NCBI GenBank assembly: GCA_003833075.1
Contig: RIAY01000004.1
Coordinates: forward strand, 124,001-188,000
Direction of reading: 5' to 3'
Length of the DNA stretch: 64,000 nt
Origin: Muribaculaceae bacterium Isolate-036 (Harlan)
GTDB taxonomy: Bacteria; Bacteroidota; Bacteroidia; Bacteroidales; Muribaculaceae
Shown: positions 26,838-34,768 of the stretch, one piece after another
Layout: every line of letters begins with the position of its first letter
Numbering within the stretch: position 1 is the first letter of the stretch
Program-made: the position numbers and the translations under genes
Notes under the pieces: generated by a model
What the model was told of the DNA's origin: nothing
Seen by the model: only the letters and a program-made list of their open reading frames with translations
Database searches by the model: none

Positions 26838-26865
26838 ACTTCCGGAGCCTGCAGGCTCCGGAAGT
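26838..26865 (+). promoter_or_regulatory. Perfect 28-bp palindrome between susE- and susF-like genes
   Basis: The two halves meet at CTGCAG with no loop. There is no T-run after it, so it is not a standard terminator. It may stabilise or process the operon mRNA, giving different levels of the two lipoproteins. Confidence 0.6.
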
Positions 26866-26885
26866 GATAAACAACTAAAGAAAAT

Positions 26886-28250
26886 ATGAAAAAATATAGT
26901 ATATTTCTGATGGCGGCTCTTGCTTTCGGCTTCACGGCTTGCGATGACAAGAGCGACCTCGGTATCGCACAGGAGAATCCGCAGGAGCCGATTGTTGAGG
27001 CAAACGGGCTTACGCTTACTCCTTCCGAAGCATATTCTTCAACTATCGATCTTGAGAATACTGTAGGTAAGCAGATCTCAGTCGTGTCTATTGCCGATGC
27101 ATCCGGGCTGCCGGAAAACGCTTCTGTATCGTTGCAGCTTGCAATATCCAAGGATGAAAATATGGCTGATGCCATAGTGCTTCCTCTTGAAAACGGAGCA
27201 GTGTCTTCTGATGATATGGAAAAGGCAATCGTCAAGTTCTATAATATAACTCCGGAGGTTGTCAAGCCTTGGATGGGAATCATCGCTTATGCCAACATCG
27301 GTTCTCAGCAATCGCGTCTCGGTGGTGAAGGATTCTATTATCTCAAACAGCAGGTGAATGTGCTTCCGGTTGATGCAAAACTGGATATCGAAAACACTTA
27401 CTTCCTCGGCGGAACATTAAGCCAGAAGATGGAACACAGTGACCTTCACGCCTATGTGGATAATAACTTCATCGCTATCTTTGAAGTCACCGCCGCAGAG
27501 GCTTCCGCTGGATTCAAGTGGAGTATTGTTCCCGGAAGCGTAGAGGGTAACGCAACTCCGGCTCAGTGTTTTGGACCTTCCGGTGACGGGACGACTCTTG
27601 CACTCGGTGCCGAAGGCACTATCACAGCACCCGGACGTTATCGTCTTGTGGCAAATATGCTTGAGAAGACTTATACGTTATCGTTCGCTTACGAAGTGCT
27701 TTACACTCCGGGTTCGGGCAATGGTTGGAGCCAGGCTAACAGCATGCAGCTGTATACTGATGACTACGCAACTTATTTCGGTTTCACAAGAACAGGCGAA
27801 AATGGCGTTGCAAGCGGTGAGTTTAAACTGTGTGCCACTCTTGATAACTGGGATGTGAACTGGGGGCTCAACAATGGTGTCCTTACTCCCAACGGAGACA
27901 ATATCGTGACTGCTCCGGCAGGAATGTGGTGGGTGAAAGCCAACCTCAACGGATTGAGTCTGCAGACCCTTCTTTTGGAAAAAATAGGAGTGATCGGTCT
28001 TAATGGTGACTGGAATAATGACATATATCTGACACCGAGTGCGGACATGCTTACATGGACAGGCATTATAACAGCCGAGGGGGATACAGAATTTAAGTTC
28101 CGTCTCAATGGTGGTTGGGATGCAGATCTTGGTGGTTCTGTCGAGAAACTCGTTGCCAGCGGTAGTAATATGCCGATCTCGGCAGGAACTTACGAGGTTA
28201 CACTTGATCTGACAAAAGTGCCTTACACCTGCACGCTGACAGCTAAGTAA
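26886..28250 (+). CDS. SusF-like surface glycan-binding lipoprotein
   Basis: 454 aa. Lipobox FTAC then DDKSD. Early Ig-like region (about 25-150) and three repeated modules; the last shows the SusF pattern IGLNGDWNNDIYLTP and FKFRLNGGWDADLGG with conserved tryptophans. Likely a second glycan-binding lipoprotein of the same uptake complex. It closes the four-gene locus; no glycoside hydrolase or HTCS/SusR-type regulator is nearby, so the degrading enzymes must be elsewhere. Confidence 0.82.
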   Translation: MKKYSIFLMAALAFGFTACDDKSDLGIAQENPQEPIVEANGLTLTPSEAYSSTIDLENTVGKQISVVSIADASGLPENASVSLQLAISKDENMADAIVLPLENGAVSSDDMEKAIVKFYNITPEVVKPWMGIIAYANIGSQQSRLGGEGFYYLKQQVNVLPVDAKLDIENTYFLGGTLSQKMEHSDLHAYVDNNFIAIFEVTAAEASAGFKWSIVPGSVEGNATPAQCFGPSGDGTTLALGAEGTITAPGRYRLVANMLEKTYTLSFAYEVLYTPGSGNGWSQANSMQLYTDDYATYFGFTRTGENGVASGEFKLCATLDNWDVNWGLNNGVLTPNGDNIVTAPAGMWWVKANLNGLSLQTLLLEKIGVIGLNGDWNNDIYLTPSADMLTWTGIITAEGDTEFKFRLNGGWDADLGGSVEKLVASGSNMPISAGTYEVTLDLTKVPYTCTLTAK

Positions 28251-28281
28251 AAGACCTCGGCGTTTGTTTTCGCTCAATAAA

Positions 28282-28310
28282 GGGGCATCTGCATTTTGTG
28301 CGGATGCCCC
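28282..28310 (+). terminator. Terminator-like hairpin after the Sus-like operon
   Basis: GGGGCATCTGCA (28282-28293) pairs with TGCGGATGCCCC (28299-28310) with one G-T wobble and a 5-nt loop. The following T content is low (ATCCTTTGAT), so efficiency is uncertain. Confidence 0.6.
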
Positions 28311-28320
28311 ATCCTTTGAT

Positions 28321-28560
28321 GGGACCGAATGGGGCTGGATAGGGCTGGATAGGGCTGGATAGGGCGAGATGGGGCGCGATGGGGTTGGATAGGGCTGGAT
28401 GGGGCGCGATGGGGTTGGATAGGGCTGGATGGGGTGCGATATGGCTGAATGGGGTTGGGATGGGATCCCTATCCCCATATTACCCTATCCAGCCCTATTC
28501 AGCCCCATCTCACCCCATCGCGCCCCATTTCGACCCTGCCAGACCCTATAGGGTGTCGGG
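28321..28560. repeat. Decamer inverted array 1 (10-nt period, G-rich arm and C-rich arm)
   Basis: From 28321 to about 28458 the plus strand is built of 10-nt units, consensus RGGGCTGGAT with variants such as GGGGCGCGAT, GGGGTTGGAT and AGGGCGAGAT. At a central palindrome around GGGATCCC (28462-28469) the pattern flips and continues as the reverse complement (ATCCAGCCCT, ATTCAGCCCC, ATCGCGCCCC...). It ends at the 12-bp palindrome ACCCTATAGGGT (28543-28554), which contains the stop codon of the four-helix-bundle gene. The last ~100 bp are nearly identical to the end of array 2 (29387-29486). Open frames inside it are artefacts of the period. Confidence 0.9.
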
Positions 28561-29145
28561 GAGAGGCTGACGACCTGCCGCGTGCCGCATACGGTTGATT
28601 GCTTCGCGTGCCTCTCTGCGACAGGCGTAAAGTTGTTCGGTCAAACCTCCGTTTTTGAGAAATTCAGATTCTTTATAATAAATGAATTTCTGAAGCATGT
28701 TGTCTTCCTGGTGAATGAGTGTCATGGCGAGGTTGACTATGGTTTCGACGGAACGTGTCTGGAGTTTGTCCTGGTAGATGGTGGGATTGTCGTTTGTTCG
28801 GCAGAAGTTTCTTAGTTGTTCTGTGCGGGGATCTGTGGTTTCCCAACAGGGGATGCGGTTGAACATGAGGTAATCCTTGTAGTCTTCCTTTAATTCGTGC
28901 AGTGAACCGCGTGCGATGATGAGTAGTATAAGTCCTGTCTTTTTTGAGCCGGCATCATCGATGACTCCTTCAACTATGTTCTGTTTTACGGAGCGTGCCG
29001 CTCCTGTTATCTGGGCAGATAATTTGGAATCTTTGATAAATCTTTTATTAAAGATGTCTGTGACTGCCGAGATCACCACAGCTTTTTTATAGACAAAAAG
29101 GTCTTCGTAAGAATTCTGTCGAATAGGGCGTCGCTGAGGAGTCAT
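28546..29145 (-). CDS. Four-helix-bundle (S23/IVP-like) protein with suffix domain
   Basis: 199 aa from ATG 29143-29145; a TTG two codons earlier is possible. The N-terminal half (SYEDLFVYKKAVVISAV...FIKDSKLSAQITGAARSVKQNIVEG) has the pattern of the small four-helix-bundle family found in 23S rRNA intervening sequences and related to Avd of diversity-generating retroelements. The C-terminal part (EQLRNFCRT.. to REAREAINRMR) fits the suffix domain often attached to it. Molecular role unknown; Avd relatives bind nucleic acid through a basic surface. It is flanked on both sides by the decamer arrays, and its last residues PDTL plus stop are encoded by the array edge. Confidence 0.8.
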   Translation of the reverse strand: MTPQRRPIRQNSYEDLFVYKKAVVISAVTDIFNKRFIKDSKLSAQITGAARSVKQNIVEGVIDDAGSKKTGLILLIIARGSLHELKEDYKDYLMFNRIPCWETTDPRTEQLRNFCRTNDNPTIYQDKLQTRSVETIVNLAMTLIHQEDNMLQKFIYYKESEFLKNGGLTEQLYACRREAREAINRMRHAAGRQPLPDTL

Positions 29146-29221
29146 AAGCAATCTATGTTGGTGATTATCGCTAAATTATACATTCTTCCAGAAATATGCA
29201 AATAAATTTGCATATTTTTAT

Positions 29222-29486
29222 GCGAGATAGGGCTGGATGGGGCTGAATGGGGCTGAATAGGGTTGGATAGGGCGCGATAGGGCTGGATGGGGCTGGATGG
29301 GGCGCGATAGGGCTGGATAGGGCTGGATAGGGCTGGATGGGGCTGAATAGGGCGAGATGGGGCTGGATTGGGTTGGATTGGGTTGGATGGGATCCCTATC
29401 CCCATATTACCCTATCCAGCCCTATTCAGCCCCATCTCACCCCATCGCGCCCCATCGCACCCTGCCAGACCCTATAGGGTGTCGGG
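29222..29486. repeat. Decamer inverted array 2
   Basis: About 16 plus-strand decamers of the type GGGCTGGATR from 29227 to about 29391, a central GGGATCCC palindrome (29389-29396), then the reverse-complement arm to 29486. The right ~100 bp match array 1 apart from a small difference near ATCGCACCC. It lies between the start of the four-helix-bundle gene and the 3' end of the ompA-like gene, and supplies that gene's PDTL-stop ending. Confidence 0.9.
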
Positions 29487-30308
29487 CGCTTTGTCGATCA
29501 GGTCGAGGAACTGGTCGAGCTTGGGTGTGATGATGATCTCGGTGCGGCGGTTTTCGGCGCGTCCGGAGGAGGTGGAGTTGGTGGCGATGGGGTTGTATTC
29601 GCCTCTGCCGCCTGCGGTCAGACGCGAGGGATCGATGCCGAAGTCATTCTGTAGCGCCTGAACCACGGATGATGCCCGTAATGCGGAAAGATCCCAGTTG
29701 TTGCGGATGTTGGTGCGCGAGATGGGAACATTGTCGGTGTTGCCTTCAACCAGAACGTCATAATCCTTGTAGTCTTTTATTATCTTGGCAATCTTGCCGA
29801 GGATGTCCATTGCCGCGGGTGAAATGTCGTAGCTTCCGCTCTTGTAGAGCATGTTGTCGGCAAGGGATATGTAGACCACTCCCTTGAGTACTTTTACATC
29901 TACATCTCTTAGCTCATCGGTGTTGAGCGAACGTGTCAGGTTGTTGGTCAGTACCATGTTGAGCGAGTCGGATTTCGATTTGGCTTCCACAAGTTGCTTT
30001 ATGTATTTGTTTGAGGCGTTGATTTCGTCTACAAGCTTGGCGATGTTCACGCTTCCCTGATGGTTGTTTGCCATTGCCTGGTCAAGGGAGGATTTGATTG
30101 CTCCATATGCCTCCTTGAGGTCGGCGTTCTGGGCTTTCAGATCCTTTAGCATCACTTCCATGCTTTTTGTGTTGGCATTGCATTCGATGAGTCCCTCATT
30201 TGCCGTGCGGTATTGGTCCGCCATCTGATTATACTTCTTGTTGGAGACGCAGCTGCCGAGGGTGAGCGTCAACGCTGCGGCTGCTCCAATGATGATTCTG
30301 CTTTTCAT
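29472..30308 (-). CDS. OmpA-family lipoprotein
   Basis: 278 aa. Lipoprotein signal with lipobox LGSC (Cys20), a coiled-coil/helical region (about 25-130), and a C-terminal OmpA peptidoglycan-binding domain (about 145-265) with EGNTDNVPISR and SSGRAENRRTEIIITPK. It should anchor the outer membrane to peptidoglycan. The final residues PDTL and the TAG stop come from the edge of decamer array 2 and are the same as the end of the neighbouring four-helix-bundle protein, so the native C-terminus may have been replaced. Confidence 0.9.
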   Translation of the reverse strand: MKSRIIIGAAAALTLTLGSCVSNKKYNQMADQYRTANEGLIECNANTKSMEVMLKDLKAQNADLKEAYGAIKSSLDQAMANNHQGSVNIAKLVDEINASNKYIKQLVEAKSKSDSLNMVLTNNLTRSLNTDELRDVDVKVLKGVVYISLADNMLYKSGSYDISPAAMDILGKIAKIIKDYKDYDVLVEGNTDNVPISRTNIRNNWDLSALRASSVVQALQNDFGIDPSRLTAGGRGEYNPIATNSTSSGRAENRRTEIIITPKLDQFLDLIDKAPDTL

Positions 30309-30369
30309 AAACTAAGGTGTTGGTTATATTTATAATCCAGAATCATGCGCAAGTGTTCATTTTCTTGTC

Positions 30370-30470
30370 TGTCTGTAATTCATTCTATATGTCTTAATCG
30401 CCCCTTCCTGTAATTCATTCTATCTGTCTTTGTTGCTATTGCTGTAATTCAGTTACCTCTCTTTGCTGCC
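30370..30470. repeat. Degenerate direct repeat, three copies of about 35 bp
   Basis: CTGTAATTCATTCTAT..TGTCTT recurs three times with decreasing similarity (starts near 30373, 30410 and 30443), in the gap between the OmpA-like and DUF-like genes. No function recognised. Confidence 0.5.
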
Positions 30471-30536
30471 TTCCCGGTGATTTATTCTTCTTGCGTTTTC
30501 CGGCTTTTCGAAGAAGAAAGGGGGAGAGGAGGTCCG

Positions 30537-31082
30537 CTATTCAATGTTTTTGTAGTCGCGCAGGAATTGAGACAGATGGTACAAACCTATCGCGAGTCCG
30601 AAGAATGCCCCGGTTGCCATGCCTGCAAGAAGATAGATATCGCCCGAATTTGCATATGCAAGCCAGCCAAACAGGATGAGTGCGAAGGGAATAAGAATCA
30701 TAACAAACTGCAGATGCCGTTTGCGATAGAACATGGCTTTTTCGGAAACTTCTCTGACAGACATACGAACGCAGTCTATGCTGCCGATGCCGTAATAGAG
30801 CCACCAGTCCATGGTGAAGCATGTTATGAAGTAAACGGCAAATGCGATTGCAAGCCAGATTCCGTTGTTGTGCGGGAATATTCGTTGATTCAGGAATATA
30901 AGGGATGTGGGGCAGGCGGTCATGCCTGCTATGGCAAACAGGCGGTATCGCTTCTGCAGCCGTTCGAGCGATGTGAGGGGGGTGCCGTGGCGCATGTCGC
31001 CGGCAGTCTTGATGCCTTTGGATTCAGAGGAGAGACTGCGGGTTGTGTCGCGCCATGCGGATTTCATGTCTTCGGGATTCAT
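30537..31082 (-). CDS. Membrane protein of unknown function downstream of an ECF sigma factor
   Basis: 181 aa. Cytoplasmic N-terminal stretch (about 1-48; MNPEDMKSAWRDTTRSL) then four hydrophobic segments in two pairs (about 49-90 and 120-170). No family recognised. Similar small membrane proteins with an N-terminal MNPEDMKSxW-like segment commonly follow ECF sigma factors in Bacteroidales, and this one starts 114 bp after the sigma factor on the same strand. An anti-sigma or sensory role is possible but only inferred from position. Confidence 0.65.
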   Translation of the reverse strand: MNPEDMKSAWRDTTRSLSSESKGIKTAGDMRHGTPLTSLERLQKRYRLFAIAGMTACPTSLIFLNQRIFPHNNGIWLAIAFAVYFITCFTMDWWLYYGIGSIDCVRMSVREVSEKAMFYRKRHLQFVMILIPFALILFGWLAYANSGDIYLLAGMATGAFFGLAIGLYHLSQFLRDYKNIE

Positions 31083-31196
31083 GTCTTTTGTTTTTAGATG
31101 GTGGGAATTGGAATCTGTCAGGATTCAATCTGTTACTATAGTATGGGGGGGAGGAGCCGTGTCCTAAGATGTTGAGAGAGGGGATGTGAAATGTGA

Positions 31197-31799
31197 TTAT
31201 TCGAATTTATGCCGTATGCGCGTGAGCTTCTCTTTTATGCGGTGAAGGCGGGTGGCTACTGTGTTTCTCGGCATACCCATGACAGCAGATATGTCGTCAT
31301 ATCCGGCATCATCAAGCCACATGAGGATAATTGCCTTGTCTTCTGCATGCAGAGTGGCAATGAGGCGATGCAGTGTCTCTATGCGTTCGCGGTCAGTGTC
31401 GGGTTCATCGCTTACAAGGTCATAAAGTCTGTCAAGGCTTTCCGAGGCGTGGGTGTGGCGGATCTGTTTGCGTATGGTCGATACGCAGGAGTTTATGACT
31501 ACCCGGTATATCCAAGTGCGTGAGGAGGAATCACCCTTGAATGAGGGTAGCCCGCGCCAGATGTTTATCAATGCGTCCTGACGGAGATCGTCATATTCGG
31601 CAACAGAACCGGAGTATGAGAAGCATATGGCGGAAATCAGCGAATCCTCGCGCCTTATCAGGTCAAGGAATTCCTGTTCCTGATTTCCCGAACAGGAGCA
31701 AGATATTTCCGCCTCCGGTGATGACATCATGACCAGAGCGAGCGCGAAAAGAGAACGCAGAGGAGAGGAATCGTATGGTGTTATTGTTTCGACTGTCAT
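31197..31799 (-). CDS. ECF-type RNA polymerase sigma factor
   Basis: 200 aa. Region sigma-2 (about 42-105; EYDDLRQDALINIWRGLPSFKG and SSSRTWIYRVVINSC) and region sigma-4 with helix-turn-helix (about 145-195; AGYDDISAVMGMPRNTVATRLHRIKEKL). The start at 31799 is supported by a promoter whose predicted transcription start is about 15 nt upstream (31822-31852); a later ATG pair (31730/31727) is the alternative. It likely controls its own operon with the membrane protein downstream. Confidence 0.88.
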   Translation of the reverse strand: MTVETITPYDSSPLRSLFALALVMMSSPEAEISCSCSGNQEQEFLDLIRREDSLISAICFSYSGSVAEYDDLRQDALINIWRGLPSFKGDSSSRTWIYRVVINSCVSTIRKQIRHTHASESLDRLYDLVSDEPDTDRERIETLHRLIATLHAEDKAIILMWLDDAGYDDISAVMGMPRNTVATRLHRIKEKLTRIRHKFE

Positions 31800-31821
31800 T
31801 TTGTTATTGTAAATAATTCCC

Positions 31822-31852
31822 CAAAATTAGGAAATCATAGCGTTAGACGCAA
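31822..31852 (-). promoter_or_regulatory. Promoter of the ECF sigma gene
   Basis: Minus strand TTG (31850-31852), 20-bp spacer, TAATTTTG (31822-31829). Fits the housekeeping Bacteroidetes consensus. Confidence 0.65.
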
Positions 31853-31968
31853 CCATAAATCGGATAGTTTCAGATAAAACCGGAAAAAGAAGGAATTGGT
31901 AAAAATCCCTCAATAAAAGAAAAAGCCTGCAATTATTTCCGGCAGCTGCTTAAATAAAATGTGATGGA

Positions 31969-31999
31969 TTTGTAGAATAAATAAAATTTCATAACTTTG
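31969..31999 (+). promoter_or_regulatory. Promoter of the metallophosphoesterase gene
   Basis: TTTG (31969-31972), 19-bp spacer, TAACTTTG (31992-31999). A perfect two-box match. It overlaps the upstream TTG start of the longer frame and so rules that start out. Confidence 0.8.
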
Positions 32000-32047
32000 C
32001 AAAAGTCTTTTCAGAAAGCAACAATAATAACTATAAACCATTTCGAG

Positions 32048-33736
32048 ATGAAACTTTACAAATTATCCTTGACAGCGGCGGCATTGGCTTTTGCTGTAGC
32101 CGTCAATGCACAATCAACGTTCAAATCTTCGTTGCCGGTGAAGCCCGGCAAGGGTGTTACGGTTGCCGGAACGGTTGAATGTGACGGGAAGCCTGTTGCC
32201 GGTGTAACTGTCTCAGACGGATACGAAGTGACAAAGACCGACAAGAAGGGTGCCTATTACCTTAAATCGAAAAAACAGAATCCACAGGTGTTCATTACAA
32301 CACCCTCCGGTTATGAGGCTGTGCGGGAAGATGTGGTGCCTCAGTTCTGGGCTGACTTCACGATGCCTGCCGACAAATATGAACGCCTCGACTTCTGTCT
32401 GAAGAAAACGGATAACAAAAAACACGCGGTTATTTTCCTTGCGGATATTCATCTTGCCAACGAGCGCAATGATGTGGATATATTCTCCGGTCCTTATGTA
32501 GACAGGATAAAGGAGGAGGTGAGCAAACTGAAAGCTGCTGGTATTCCTGCCTATACAATCAATCTTGGTGACGGATCGTGGGATTTATACTGGTATGCGC
32601 ATCAGTACAGTATAAATGATCTGCGCGGAACGCTGAACGAGGCTGACTATCCCACGGCATTCTTCAATGTTATGGGAAATCATGACAACGACGGAGCCAC
32701 TCCGGCAGGGGAGGGGGCTGATTTCCGGGCATCGCTTCCGTATCAGAAAACTTTCGGTCCGCGGTATTATTCGCATAATATAGGCGATGTGCATTATGTA
32801 TTCCTTGACAACATAGACTATATCAACGATACTCTGGAAAATCCGAGTTATCCGGGGATAACAGGACGCCGCAATTATAAGGAGAATTTCACACAGGATC
32901 AGCTTGACTGGCTTAGGAAAGACCTTGCCGGAGTCTCTTATGACACACCGGTGGTGGTGAGCATGCACTGTCCGCTTTTGCGCTGGAAGAAGAACGACGG
33001 CTCTGCATACAGGCTCAAGCCGGAAGAGACAAGTTCTCGCGAACTGCTATCCATTCTCAAGCCATATAAGAATGTACATACATTCTCAGGGCATTCGCAC
33101 AGACAGTGTATTGTACGCATGCCGGAGGAAGAGCAGAATCTCGCCGACCACAACATTTCCGGTGCTTGCGGTTCATGGTGGCGCACGAGAGCTACCGGGC
33201 TCAAGAATCTTTGTCCGGACGGCACGCCTGCAGGATACGAACTCTTTACGGTTGACGGTTCAGACCTTAAGTGGGAACACAAAGCTTTCGAATATCCGGA
33301 AGACAGGCAGTTCTATGCGTGGGATATGAACGGAGTGAAGGATTATTTCGCCAATAACCGGGAAATGAGGGCATTTCTTAAGAATTATCCGAAATGGACA
33401 GATTACAGCGATGTGCCAGAGAATTATATATATGTGAATCTGTGGGCATGGGATCCGGAAGGGACGCTTAAGATAACCGAAAATGGCAAGGAACTCCCGG
33501 TGGAGATTGTGACCGAGGAGAATCCTCTTTATACAGTGTCGTATATGGTGCGTAATACGATATGGCTCAATCAGGTAGAGAACAAAGGTTATCAGAAGCC
33601 GCGCAAGTTCCAGCTTTTCCGCGCCAAGGCATCCACGCCCGATGCTCCGGTGGAGATTTCCTGGACTGACTTTTTCGGCAATGAAACGAAATCAACACTT
33701 GACCGCCCCGCTCCGTTCACGCTTGAAGCACTCTGA
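32048..33736 (+). CDS. Secreted calcineurin-like metallophosphoesterase (MetallophosN/C type)
   Basis: 562 aa from ATG 32048, chosen because the frame upstream runs into the promoter and because the signal peptide (LSLTAAALAFAVAVNAQ) then sits at the N-terminus. Three domains: an N-terminal carboxypeptidase-regulatory-like beta domain (about 35-115), the phosphoesterase core (about 120-370) with the metal-ligand motifs DIH, GDGSWD, GNHD, MHCP and GHSH, and a C-terminal beta domain with Bacteroidetes MetallophosC character. Periplasmic hydrolysis of a phosphate ester; substrate unknown. Monocistronic by its own promoter and the hairpin at 33791-33826. Confidence 0.9.
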   Translation: MKLYKLSLTAAALAFAVAVNAQSTFKSSLPVKPGKGVTVAGTVECDGKPVAGVTVSDGYEVTKTDKKGAYYLKSKKQNPQVFITTPSGYEAVREDVVPQFWADFTMPADKYERLDFCLKKTDNKKHAVIFLADIHLANERNDVDIFSGPYVDRIKEEVSKLKAAGIPAYTINLGDGSWDLYWYAHQYSINDLRGTLNEADYPTAFFNVMGNHDNDGATPAGEGADFRASLPYQKTFGPRYYSHNIGDVHYVFLDNIDYINDTLENPSYPGITGRRNYKENFTQDQLDWLRKDLAGVSYDTPVVVSMHCPLLRWKKNDGSAYRLKPEETSSRELLSILKPYKNVHTFSGHSHRQCIVRMPEEEQNLADHNISGACGSWWRTRATGLKNLCPDGTPAGYELFTVDGSDLKWEHKAFEYPEDRQFYAWDMNGVKDYFANNREMRAFLKNYPKWTDYSDVPENYIYVNLWAWDPEGTLKITENGKELPVEIVTEENPLYTVSYMVRNTIWLNQVENKGYQKPRKFQLFRAKASTPDAPVEISWTDFFGNETKSTLDRPAPFTLEAL

Positions 33737-33790
33737 CTCATGACAGAAACGGCATCTTAGCCGCCGTTGTGTTTCAGAATTTAGATAATT

Positions 33791-33826
33791 GGGAGGAATT
33801 TTGTAATTTTGCACAAAATTCCTCCC
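33791..33826 (+). promoter_or_regulatory. 13-bp inverted repeat around a -7 box, promoter/operator or terminator
   Basis: GGGAGGAATTTTG (33791-33803) and CAAAATTCCTCCC (33814-33826) are perfect inverted repeats. The 10-nt loop is TAATTTTGCA, containing a TAnnTTTG -7 box for the gene starting at 33851. A T-rich GATTGTTTTTC follows, so the same hairpin could end the preceding transcript. Confidence 0.6.
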
Positions 33827-33850
33827 GATTGTTTTTCAACGTTCAAAGTC

Positions 33851-34726
33851 ATGTGGATATTGCTTGCAGTCTGCTCCGCCTTAGGGCTTGGATTCTATGA
33901 TATAATGAAAAAATTGTCGGTGCGCGACAACAATGTGCCGACAGTGCTTTTTCTCAATACTCTTTTCGGAACGCTGCTGATGTCGCCTGTAATCGTGATG
34001 AACCTCGCGCATGGCGGTTTCGGACTCAACGATACAGTTTACGGTCATCTGCAGATAATGCTTAAGGCGGTGATAGTGCTGAGTTCATGGATACTCGGTT
34101 ATTTCTCTATCAAACATCTGCCTCTGACTATTCAGGGACCGGTCAATGCCTCGCGTCCGGTAATAGTTCTTGTCGGTGCGTTACTGGTGTTCGGAGAGCG
34201 TCTGAACCTGCTTCAGTGGCTCGGCATACTGCTTGGATTTGTCTCGCTTTTCATGATAAGCCGCATAGGGGCAGCCGAGGGTTTCTCTTTCAGGCGCAGC
34301 CGCTGGCTGTGGATGTCTATCGGGGCAACGATGCTCGGTGCGGTAAGTGCGCTTTACGACAAATATCTTCTCCGCAGCTATGCGCCTCTTGAGGTTCAGG
34401 CATGGTATTCACTTTATCAGGTGCTGATTATGGGGGTGATATTGATAGTGCTGGCGCGTTCCGGCGCATCGGGAGTGAGATTCCGCTGGCGGTGGTCGAT
34501 ATTAGGAATCTCGCTGTTTCTAACTGGCGCCGACATAGCATATTTTTATTCGTTGTCGCAGCCGGACTCGATGATTTCTGTTGTCTCCATGATCAGGAGG
34601 GGAAGTGTGCTGGTTTCGTTCGCATATGGTGTAATAGCGCTTCATGAGCGGCATATCCGCCGGAAACTCATAGATCTGGGCATACTTCTTTTGAGTCTAC
34701 TGTTGCTTATTCTCGGATCGGGATAA
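33851..34726 (+). CDS. EamA/DMT-family transporter
   Basis: 291 aa from ATG 33851 (MWILLAVCSALGLGFYDIMKKL). Ten hydrophobic helices in two EamA halves (about 1-135 and 145-290). The end of the first half shows the typical NASRPVIVLVGALLVFGERL pattern. Inner-membrane exporter or importer of a small metabolite; no substrate can be named. It has its own promoter region and stands alone. Confidence 0.85.
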   Translation: MWILLAVCSALGLGFYDIMKKLSVRDNNVPTVLFLNTLFGTLLMSPVIVMNLAHGGFGLNDTVYGHLQIMLKAVIVLSSWILGYFSIKHLPLTIQGPVNASRPVIVLVGALLVFGERLNLLQWLGILLGFVSLFMISRIGAAEGFSFRRSRWLWMSIGATMLGAVSALYDKYLLRSYAPLEVQAWYSLYQVLIMGVILIVLARSGASGVRFRWRWSILGISLFLTGADIAYFYSLSQPDSMISVVSMIRRGSVLVSFAYGVIALHERHIRRKLIDLGILLLSLLLLILGSG

Positions 34727-34768
34727 ACGGATTCTTGGAAAGTGGACATATCTGATTATCACCCGCCG

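Noticed and set aside
27678..28478. 266-codon minus-strand frame with PIQPYPTPSR-like repeats
   Set aside because: It is antisense to the SusF-like gene and runs through decamer array 1; the 10-nt period automatically creates repeated peptides in every frame. The same holds for the frames at 28379-28570 (plus) and 29142-29405 (minus).
28321..29486. Decamer arrays as a CRISPR array
   Set aside because: Units are only 10 nt, contiguous without spacers, and flip to the reverse complement; no cas genes nearby.
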